From: Endomychus coccineus
Taxonomy: Eukaryota; Arthropoda; Insecta; Coleoptera; Endomychidae
DNA length: 64,000 bases
NCBI GenBank assembly: GCA_958510875.1
Contig: OY294071.1
Coordinates: 37,416,581 to 37,480,580, forward strand
Direction: 5' to 3'
Below the pieces are notes generated by a model. The model searched no databases and was not told the origin of the DNA. It saw only the letters and a program-made list of their open reading frames with translations. The translations under genes were made by a program, and so were the position numbers. Numbering within the stretch: position 1 is the stretch's first letter; the number at the start of each line of letters is the position of its first letter. Positions 54,741-64,000 of this stretch are shown one piece after another.

Positions 54741-56320
54741 TAGTCACTTATGTTATTTATAACTTATCAAAATAACGAACTAGTAACGCGCGTTCAAAAT
54801 CACGTCTGTCTTGAACAACCGCTTAACATCGAATAACTATCAGCTGCAACCAACGCTACTGATACATACAATAGGAATAGATACACGCTCGTATCAAGTT
54901 AGGCGCTACGTTTCCCCTACTCTTGTGACGAAAACACACGAACTACATTTCTCTTGACGCTTTCCACAAGGGTGAAAAGCCCGTTTCAGCAAACGACCAA
55001 TGTTATCTGTGATTGGCACGATAGGCGTGTCTAACTAATACCTTGTTGCTGGAATATAGCACTTGGACTGGGCCCAAAACTAACATAATACATCTACATA
55101 ATGGAAACTAGGTGATAATGTTTACTAACTTTTTATCTGATCTGATTATTACGTTTATTGGGTGTTCTACGATGCCTTGAATATTTCAGATACTGTTCTG
55201 ATTGCAAAAAATTTTGACAAGTAGGTAGATGCGGCGAGATACCTGCACATCCTATTTTGATTTTTTTTTTCCACATTTAGTAGCATAAATTTTGGTTGCC
55301 CATTATTTCACTATCATTTTGTAAATCTACCTTTTTAATTTAAATGAGCGAACAAAAGAAATAATAATAATATAACGATCCTAATATTGACCCTTGAAAA
55401 ACATATTATGTTGTCAATTCGAATAAACTTTTAATTTGCAATATATTTTCGGTTCCTAAGATTGAGTCCATAGAGACATTTCCAAAATAACTAAAAAACA
55501 CTATTCAACATTTTATTCCGGTTTATAAAATTTACCTTAATCATGAAAATCCACCAACGAATGAACAATATTATGACTATAAATCCTGCAGATTCCTTGA
55601 AAATGCATAGAATATAGAATCAGCACAAGAATCTGGCAAGTAGAAGATAATGTTTACAGGTATTGTTCGTTTGATTACCTAGTATATTGCTGTTGTTTCC
55701 AATATAAAGTCTGTTTCTATGAATCGTCATAGCAATTTTTTCTAAAACAGTAATTATGGTAAGAAATGCATTCTACTAGAAACGTTTTATAAGCAATACC
55801 TTTCAATGAGCTTGGAACGCATACATCATTGAAACAATGAATATACTACGAAAACGAATTTAATCTTATTTTGACCTTTTGTCCGGTTGTTGTTGAGAGG
55901 TAACGCGTCAGGTGGGAACTGTATATAACCCATGTAGGGCAACAACCTCTTTCTTTACCCTGTTGAGCTTTCAATTATTACAGCACGCACATCACTACAT
56001 ACGTTCTTTTCTGACCTGCTCCCTAATCTATCTATAAAAACTACAGATAGAGAAAACTACTTGCATATGCATATGCACCCTTTTGTCTTGACATAGCTAC
56101 GTGTCTTTATTCTATGTCAACTAACAACCATTTGAATAAAAATGAGATTTGTAAGGTATATCGTCATGGTAATGAAAGTCTCGTACTAAAGATGGTGATT
56201 CACGAAAACAGTCCTTGTAAAATGGATTGCTAACTTTTATTGCATTTTCATATTTCACTTGCTAATTGACAGAAAATGTAAGAGCTCATCAAGTTATTCG
56301 AAATAACAGGAAAACTGACC
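54741..56320. other. Upstream region of the tail-anchored gene and intergenic DNA
   Basis: 54770-55060 is less AT-rich and lies directly upstream of the minus-strand start codon, so it may hold the promoter. No defined box was recognised. A dispersed-repeat match to 15159-15195 lies at 55405-55440. Confidence 0.3.
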
Positions 56321-56324
56321 GTCA

Positions 56325-56745
56325 AGTTGGAGCCCAGATTTGTTTTAGAGTATGTTTTTCTAGTTTAGAAAATTTGAAACATGCCAACGCAGGGAAGCAC
56401 CTGTCGAGCACATTTGGAAGAACCAAACAAAACGGCAAACATACAAAATATCTGTAGGCTGAACTTTTGGTCCCCGCATTTGTTTTGTGACTTAGAGTAG
56501 TTTCCAGTTTGGAAAATTTGAAGAAGATGTCAGCACAACTCGATACATGTCGAGCACAGTCAAAATAACCGAAGAAAAAATCAAATATCCAAAATATTCG
56601 GGTGTTGGCCGTCTAGTATAGTTTTTCGGGTTACATTACTTTGCAGTTGAATACATTTGAAAAATGTGAGAACACAATAGAGCACATTTTTAGCAGAATT
56701 GGTGCAACAATATGAAATTTTCGAAATGGATAGTGCAGGAAGGGA
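56325..56745. repeat. Diverged tandem repeat, three units of about 140-150 bp
   Basis: Three successive segments share the order: gtttag/gttttgtgac...agt.t.gaaaatttgaa(a/g)a, then gcacaact/aacgc, cgagcaca.tt, an A-rich part (aaccaaacaaaac / aaccgaagaaaaa) and a paaaatat.t end (units near 56335, 56476 and 56615). Identity is modest and falls towards the third unit. Non-coding. Confidence 0.5.
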
Positions 56746-58232
56746 GTGAGGCAGCTTGAGAGGTTCCTTATACTCAACATATAATATACTGGTTAGTTAA
56801 GTATATATTTTTCAGAAATTGTTAGAAACAAAATAAATTAGAATTCAAAACTGGAAGCGATCTTTAGTCATAGTCAAACTATCATATATATGTTCGTGAG
56901 TAATGAATATAAAGTTATTACACATTATGTAAAATAAAGATACATACCTACTCCTTCAGGATGAGTGAATAATATTAAGTTCCCTGGGAGTGAGGAAAGT
57001 TGTGAAAGTAAAAGTGAAATTTCTTGTGATAGAAGGAATAACGTATATTAACTATGCGAAGCCTATCAGTATTTCGAGTTTATTGCCTTTGTGAGCAGAT
57101 AACTCGTAAATGACCTTGATTCTGTTTGTCATAAAACTGTATTTAATAATGCAACTGCGTAAGCCGTTCTGGTAGTAGAATTGCAAGTCATACGTCACCT
57201 AAAGTATTTCGAAACCATTTTTTACCGGTTGAATTCAAAGATGTTCTTCCCAATTGTAAAAAATCAACAACAAAACTGCTTAGTTGGATTTTCCTTTTTA
57301 TAATAATATATATTGTTGTATTATGTGGTTTAGCCTGTACTCAAGAGCCATAATAAATATTTGAGAAATCCGTTTACGTGTCCAATTTATTTATCTTAGG
57401 GGCACTGCCTGTATAATAATTATTAGTTTCAACTATCCATATTATTAATTTTCTGATAATTAAAGGTATTACGTATACACTACAGTTATAGCGCAAGAGA
57501 AATCTACTTGCTCTCTGAAGATTCTGCTACAGACAGTACTACATAGCGGCCGTGTGCATTGAAAGACAGGTCAAAACCTGTCCTGTCCTTAACTGCGTGA
57601 TTGTTTCAACCAAGTTGCAGGTGTTATGCCTCCTCCACTACTCGAACCATACCGTGCCATCTGAGGATAGGTAAAAGCCAACAACACGCAAATTAAGGCA
57701 AGGTTATATTATTTGTTACCTGATTAGAAACTGGAATTGTAACCTAAATCCTTAGAATCTATCAGAAGATATATTAATTCTCGAATTGTATCGATAACAT
57801 ATTCACGTAAAAGACGTATAAATCTCAATTAGTTATTCGGAATGTGGACCTGCAAAGTATATAAGGGTTGTTTTTACGGATAATTACATTCAATGGAATA
57901 ATATAATAAGTAAGAGTGTACATATATTTTTTTCAATTTGACAGATACATCATTGTCAATTTTTTTAGATCACGTGAAAATGTTTTGAAAATTGTCTTAG
58001 ATTTATTAATGAATTATTACAGGAAAAAACGGCAATTATTTGAAATGGTGTGATAATCATTCAAATCCATTCCCGAAAAATGTGTTATATATTTATAGTT
58101 GAATTGGTAACATCATGTATTCAACTGCTGGGGTTTTCCAAAGAGAAGTAAACATAAATCTACATAATATAAGACAAAGTTTGGAAATGATGAATGCTGA
58201 ACTGTATCAGAAAAAAGAACAGATACAGCGTT
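56746..58232. other. AT-rich DNA, nothing recognised
   Basis: No supported gene or repeat. A short GC-richer stretch at 57530-57660 has no motif I could assign. Confidence 0.3.
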
Positions 58233-58690
58233 CAGGGCCGTCTTTTGATGACCTGCCGCCCTGGGTAAAAATGTCCTTACCGACCTTTTAGGAAAGAGCC
58301 AGAATTAAAAATTTGTCTTAAATTGTTTTGCGCCTGGCTTTGCCTCCTTTAATTTTGTTAGTTCATTTTCAACTCTAACAATGGCTGAGTTAAGTTTCCA
58401 TTGGAAAAAAGAAATTCTTGAATTTTTTTAAATTCTTTTCAGTGCTGAAAAAACTAGTAATGTTCAAAAGTGTAAACTGCTCTTTCAAATAATTTTCAAA
58501 TAGTTGAAAAGCCAGGCTCATGTCAGTTCACTGATAAGTATATCAAGGATGACGTCAAATTCATAGTGCATCTTCTGATTTATACCGAAAATCACTTCTT
58601 CTGAAGTGCTTTCATGGCACTTTTCATTTCGCTTTGTTAGTATTTTCGGGTTCTCTTCATTCTCCCAATCTTCATTTGTTACAGTATAGG
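58233..58690 (-). pseudogene. hAT transposon remnant (ZMYM/TTF-type)
   Basis: Begins with a hAT-like terminus, cagggccgtcttttgatgac. On the minus strand 58510-58660 translates to EEVIFGINQKMHYEFDVILD and ILISEL, matching the pattern F...(F/Y).vilD.lIseL.rRF in ZMYM-like hAT transposases. Stops elsewhere. Only a small part of the transposase remains. Confidence 0.5.
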
Positions 58691-60470
58691 AACCAGGTTG
58701 TATAATTCATAAATTATTTTTTTAATGATTATACAAATTAGTGATTGTTTCGAAATTTATGTTTGTTAATTTATTTTAGAATTGGCGCTGAAAGATAATA
58801 TATCTGTTCTTCTTTTCATTGCATCGCTTGGTTTTTCCAAAGTATGGCCACCATATTTATCATGTCTACACTTGTATGATCCTTGGACAAAAATCAGTAT
58901 AAATTGATGCCAAAAGTATTACTTGCTTGGGGGTTACCGTGGCTGAAAGCAATAGATTTCCTATTTCCATCACTTTAAAGCCATTTCCAAATGTTTAATT
59001 CGTACGACCATTAGTAACGGCCTCCACAGTGATTCATACACATACGCATATATATATCATTTCAAAAATAGTCTAAACCTATTCAAAACTGATCCATCTT
59101 CATAGTTATTCTTCAAGTAGAAGACTTGCATTTTATTAATATTATAATATTCCAATCACATATCAGTTGCAATCCTAATTATTATGTAAGATGCGTCTAT
59201 ATTCATGTCAATATTGAAAGTAAAATACTGATCTTACGAACGTGTGAGTAATAATATAGCATTTAAACGGTACATATTCAAGGTCTTCGTAATTTTGTCA
59301 GCACTTTTATCATATTTTAGAACTATAACATCAATGTATTTCATGTTCGTAACAAGAAGATATCATGAATACACGTTATACTCGTTTTTTGCATGTATGG
59401 CAGGTAACAAAGGAAAACCCAAACGACACATATACATTTTTAATACATTCAGACCCACATTCTTTTCTTGGAATAATTAATAGATGGTTCTAAGGCCATG
59501 GTTGAAATCGTAAGTATGACTAAAGAACATGCTAATTAAGTGTCAATAAACTCAGAAATATTTATTTCACGTGGAGATGCAATATGGTTTAATATTATTT
59601 CTTCATTACAGTATGTCACGATGGTCTTACGATTCATGGACAAAGCCGTGGTTACATTTGCTTCAGTGAAGTAAAATAGGTACATATAAGTATATTCTGG
59701 TGCAATTCGGAAGTGTATGGTACGGAATAGATCATTTCCTCCCAATATAAACATTTCCACGTATGATATTTTTGTTAGTATCATATCAATATCCTTCGTA
59801 GGATCCATAACATTTCAAGTTTAAGTGTTTATCTACAATTTGTAGAAAACTGCATAGTTTAATGTGAAATATACATCGAAGGTTAGAAGGGAACAAGTAT
59901 AAAATATATAAACAGTTGATTAGCGTGAAATAATGTTGTAAAAATGATTTAATAATTTCAAGTTAGATATGTATTTATCAGTGAAAACGTAGACTATGCG
60001 ACTGCAGCCTGTGATTCCACTTACAAAGCTTAAATGTCATGTTATAATACTATTGTGTAACCTACACTCTTCTGATAGGCATTTTAATCAGTTTGTAAAT
60101 ATTGAATAATTATAATTAATTGTTTGAATATGATGGTGGAGTTAGTATTATATTTTCTATTTCAACAATATTCATATGAACTCTAAATTTTGACACTTCT
60201 TTCAAAGGTCGCATTTTGATTAGATTGATCATGCTGAAGATTACTCCATTATGTCTATTTCTCGAGAATTTATTTATAATAATTATGTCTATGGAAATAT
60301 TTGAATGTCAGCTATCAAAGAAAGAGAAGGAACATTATTTGATACTATTTATTAACTAGCCGGTGAAAGTCAGATGAGCCATTGGATCCTTCAGCTCTCA
60401 GACTGAATCCTTCCGGTCCTCATTTCTAAAGGACTGGAGTAGATCTTGTACCATTCCGTGGTTTTTGAGA
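58691..60470. other. AT-rich DNA with one undecided 90-codon ORF
   Basis: The minus-strand ORF 59808-59536 (starts MDPTKDIDMILTKIS, ends ISEFIDT) looks protein-like but has no recognised domain. Its length is within chance expectation for this composition. Nothing else was recognised. Confidence 0.25.
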
Positions 60471-60810
60471 CTTTTCAAGGCTAGTCTGATAAGAGCTCAC
60501 AGTTCACGGGCTTGCGCACGGCTAAAGTAGTATTCATCCCAGAAACAGGAACAGTAAGCTGCACCAAAGCCAATAACTTCAGATCGATTTACGTAACGTC
60601 ATTTATGCTGAAGATTCTAATAGACTAGTTGACTGGCTTATGAAAGACGAAGTAGGTACTCAACATGAACACTGTGGGTTGAAGAATACTCCTACATAAA
60701 GGGACAATCGGCCTCATCTGCGTTCTAGTCGGAAATTTCCCTCATTATTATTAGTCGAGTCAATTTAGCAAAAAAGCTCGGAATTTTTTCAAGACAGACC
60801 AATCAACTTA
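60471..60810 (+). pseudogene. Degenerate non-LTR RT fragment (N-terminal side of the palm)
   Basis: Translation gives KVVFIPETGTVSCTKANNFR then SIYVTSFMLKI, corresponding to the v.FIPK.gk..y..pk.fRPIsLtSf.lK block of R1/Loa/Jockey-type RTs, followed by LVDWLMKDE and QHEH (from QhA...G). Interrupted by stops. Confidence 0.6.
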
Positions 60811-62270
60811 ATTGTCTTTGCAAATCGTTCCTGGACGGATACTGAACGATATTGAACTTTAAGATCTAGTCGCTCGACCATTTTTCACCTGTTAAACCGG
60901 AAATTGGTCAATTTTCATGGGAAAATTATTGGAAAATTTGCAAAATTGGTAAGTATTGCCAAAATTGGCTGGAAAACACCACTCGGGGGTTTTCGAGATC
61001 GCTGATCACGATTCCGAAGTTAGATTTACCATTTTCGACTGCGGTATCTAGAAATTGGCCAATTATATGTCTGAAAAATAGCCAAATTTAATAATTTCGC
61101 AGTTTTTGTGGAAATTGCCTAAAACATTTCACTCGGGGGTTTTCGAGGTCGCTGATCACGATTCCTAAGTTAGATTTACCATTTTCGACGGCGGTATCTA
61201 GAAATTGGCCAATTATATGTCTGAAAAATAGCCAAATTTAATAATTTCGTAATTTTTGTTGAAAATGGCTAGAAAACATCGTTTGGGGGTTTCGTGATTC
61301 TGGAGTAAAATTTTTTTATTATTATACCATTTAGAAATTTAGCAATTTCATGGCAAAAAAATATTTCATACCTGAAATTGGTCAACCGTCTAGAAACAAA
61401 ATGGACAAATTCAAATAAGAACAAGAATTTATGAATATATTTTTATTAAACATTTTAATATTTCATTTATTTTTTTACATTTTATTATTTACAATTCATA
61501 TTTTACAATTTCTTACATTTACATTTACACTTACATTCTAATGTTTATAAATTTAAAAATAGTATAAATAAAATTCTGGGTACCATTCCAAAACTATAAT
61601 TTGCAAGAGACAGGTATATCAGAAATTACTGATTCTTGAACGCAAGCGTCATTTGATATTGGATTTTGATAGCAGTGCCAATTTCAACAAAAATTACGAA
61701 ATTTAATTTATCCATTTTTCTGACATAAAGTTGGCCAATTTCTAGATACTGTGGTCGAAAATGGTAAATCTAACTTCGGAATCGTGATCAGTGACCTCGA
61801 AAACCCCCGAGTGGATTGTTTTAGTCATTTTCGACAAAAAATACGAAATTATTAAATTTGGCTATTTTTCAGACATATAATTGGCCAATTTCTATACACT
61901 GTGGTCGAAAATGGTAAATCTAACTTCGGAATCGTGATCAGTGACCTCGAAAACCCCCGAGTGAAATGTTTTAGTCATTTTTAACAAAAATTACAAAATT
62001 ATTAAATTTGGCTATTTTTCAGACATATAATTGGCCAATTTCTAGATACTGCGGTCGGAAATGGTAAATCTAACTTCGGAATCGTGATCAGCGACCCCGA
62101 AAACCCCCGAGTGGAGTTTTCCAACCAATTTTGGCAATACATACCAATTTTGCAAATTTTCCCATGAAAATTGGCCAATTTCCGGTTTGACAGGTGAAAA
62201 ATGGTCGAGAGACTAGATCTTAAAGTTCAATATCGTTGAGTATCCGTCCAGGAACGATTTGCACAGCAAT
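60811..62270. mobile_element. Foldback element with 150-bp internal repeats in both arms
   Basis: Ends are inverted: gcaaatcgttcctggacgga at 60820 and its complement ending at 62262. Arms of about 500-600 bp flank an AT-rich centre (61340-61650). Each arm contains about three tandem units with a 150-bp period, marked by ctcgggggttttcga at 60982 and 61132 (a decayed one at 61281) and by the inverse gaaaacccccgag at ~61800, 61949 and 62099. Each unit holds gctgatcacgattcc and attggccaattatatg. No transposase. It lies between the RT and RNase H parts of a non-LTR relic. Confidence 0.82.
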
Positions 62271-62289
62271 CAAAAATAACGTCAAAACT

Positions 62290-62760
62290 CGCGTGGGATT
62301 TTATAAATATGTATATCCAACGACTTCAGCGAAGATGGAGAAACGAACTTACTGATGATCTTGCAAAACTAGGGACTAAGGAACCTGTGGTGGACATCTC
62401 GATGATCATTTTCAAAGTGACGACCAACTGATGAGTCAGATCACAACACTTGAAAGAAGAATGGCAACAAGTGCAGATCGTCCAAAGCACTGTTAGATAA
62501 TACTGGTCTCGCAAGTGAGGAAGTTGGTCAAAATCGATCTCAAACTACAGACACAGATACTAACGGGATACGGATCGTTTAACTACCACCTTCACAAAAT
62601 TAACCTAAGCGACTCCCCGCTGTACAGTTGTTGTAAGCAAGACGTAGATCACTCTCTTTAGAGCAATGCGACCGCGAGGAAATTCAGAAACTAGACATGA
62701 GAACGGTGCCAAACCTATTTGAGTCACTAACCACTTCCCAAACACCCAGGCTTACTTGAC
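62290..62760 (+). pseudogene. Degenerate non-LTR element, RNase H and C-terminal region
   Basis: NELTDDLAKLGTKEP corresponds to the GNE.ADeLAr.G segment of the RNase H domain in R1/Loa/I-type elements. It is followed by LTGYGSFNYHLHKINLSDSP and CCKQDVDHSL, the usual post-RNase H Cys/His tail (LTGHG.F..yL.r.....C..C...EEt.eHvl). Stops and shifts present. Probably the other half of the element at 60471-60810. Confidence 0.62.
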
Positions 62761-62777
62761 TGCTCCTACACCTCGGG

Positions 62778-64000
62778 CAGTGGCGGCTCCTCGAAGGAGG
62801 CTAAGGAGGCTCAGCCTCCTCACCAATTTATCTTAATGATCATTCTCCATTTTATTTCCTGTTTCTCTGCTAATTCTTCAAATTTTACAATTAATTCCCC
62901 GTTCTCAGTAGTTATTTTTAATCTGGCAACAGTGGCCAGAGGCTAGATTCTCTATATATCTCAAACGCTAAATACGTGTGGTCAACACAGTTGCCGTTTT
63001 CCAAGCAGTTCAATTGCTAGATAGGGTAAAAGAGCGAATATGGCAACATCCTATGGAAGCTAGCCTCTCGTATGGAATCGTCGGTCGAATGAAATACGAT
63101 TACTTGCTACCGCCCTTCCGCTAGAAGAATGCCACACGTGTCGTGTTCCGTTAGTTCTTGGTTTTGTAATTTGTACCGCGAGGCGAAATAAGGTTAAGTA
63201 GTTAAGTTTTAAGTTATAATTTATCTAATCGGTGAACGTTAAAATGATGAGTGACTTAGTTGTTGGGTTGTTAGAAAATCCATTTAGTGGATTAACATAT
63301 GATAGAAAAGTGTTTTGTTAAAAATAAACGGCCTTTACCGGATTTGAAAGGATTAGTGGTGACGATGACAGGTATGTTTCAAAATCAAAATACACAATAA
63401 ATTATATTGCTTGCTATTTACATCTGATACAACTTCATGTTGGGGACACTCGGGTTATGATGATTTGAAAAATTTAGCTCGTGGTATAGATAGACATGTT
63501 CGCAGGAACATATTACATCGAGTATTAAGTTTAAATTAACCAGTAAACAGAATATTGTTAAAGGAGGAAAACATATAATTTGGTAGACAAGAAACTACAT
63601 TAAAAACAACTTTTTTTATGAAATTGTAGATACTATTAAAGGTCAAATTGAGATTCGATTTTCCGATTTACATGAATTGAAATTTTTCGACTTGACGAAT
63701 AGAAGATTTTTCGAATCTTTTTCAAAAAAGTTTCCCAATACACTTTTAGATAACTTAGTTCTAAAATAAAAATTTTTTGATAAAATAGCACTGCACAATG
63801 AATTATGGGTTATATACCTACTCGGATAAAGATATTTTAGGCCAGTACGACATTCACGCCGATATGATAAAATATATGATAGACAATGATTTGCAACAAG
63901 TTTTACCTCAGTTTTATAAACTACTTTGTTTGACAGTCACCATTCCTGTCACGTCGGCATCGGTGGAGAGATCATTTTCTACTCTCAAACGAATTAAAAC
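62778..64000 (+). pseudogene. hAT transposon, internally deleted, runs off the window
   Basis: The 5' terminus cagtggcggctcctcgaagg at 62778 is a typical hAT end. An ORF starts at 63244 (MMSDLVVGLLENPFSGLTYD) and, after a 1-bp shift, continues KNKRPLPDLKGLVVTMTG, then KLYCLLFTSDTTSCWGHSGY and DDLKNLARGIDRHVRRN, matching a TTF-type zinc finger and its following block. 63600-63770 gives RFSDLHELKFFDL. From 63819 comes the C-terminal dimerisation region, TVTIPVTSASVERSFSTLKR. The catalytic middle (several hundred residues) is missing and there are frameshifts, so it is non-autonomous. Confidence 0.78.

Noticed and set aside
59536..59808. 90-codon minus-strand ORF as a small gene
   Set aside because: Reads like protein in places, but several ORFs of this length are expected by chance and no homology or promoter is visible.

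Overview
The window looks like an AT-rich, TE-laden stretch of an insect (at least arthropod) nuclear genome. The evidence is three spliced genes with GT-AG introns and phase-consistent exons, long (TA)n microsatellites, non-LTR retrotransposons, Penelope-like elements (PLEs), hAT DNA transposons, and no bacterial gene organisation. Species cannot be told from sequence alone.

Host genes. (1) A plus-strand four-exon gene (10392-13350) encodes a predicted 486-aa secreted protein with a signal peptide and a four-cysteine core. (2) A minus-strand three-exon gene (21797-17390) encodes a predicted 172-aa secreted protein, also with four cysteines plus an Arg-rich processing-like site. (3) A minus-strand three-exon gene (54704-50629) encodes a predicted 195-aa protein with a C-terminal hydrophobic tail, so probably tail-anchored. 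In each case the exon phases join without a break and the total CDS is a multiple of three. None could be given a confident name.

Repeat layout. 1-8.5 kb holds two relics of one non-LTR family and a MITE. 7.3-24.2 kb carries five copies of a roughly 230-bp palindromic element (family D). 15.4-16.9 kb, 25.8-28.8 kb and 34.6-47.3 kb are clusters in which pieces of two intact-looking element types are separated by (TA)n tracts. PLE1 has an RT and GIY-YIG ORF of 702 aa, present as two head-to-head copies at 37.6-43.1 kb. PLE2 (34.6-37.5 kb) is a related PLE with an inverted 5' tag, one internal stop and one frameshift. An R2/R4-type non-LTR element with an uninterrupted 1163-aa ORF (Myb-like region, RT, CCHC, restriction-like endonuclease) lies at 43.4-47.1 kb, with two truncated copies at 25.9-28.4 kb. 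47.3-48.2 kb and 60.4-62.7 kb hold old non-LTR relics, the latter split by a foldback element with 150-bp internal units. 58.2 kb and 62.8-64 kb hold hAT remnants.

How it fits together. Nearly every PLE and R4-like end in the window abuts a (TA)n tract, so two unrelated retroelement classes share one microsatellite niche. The PLE terminal repeats, and several short palindromic elements, share a hammerhead-ribozyme-like core: CUGANGA, one extra nucleotide, a short stem, then GAAA followed by a minimal stem III. It occurs in at least five unrelated sequence contexts and often as inverted pairs. That shared ribozyme-like/TA-tract system is the most interesting content of the window.
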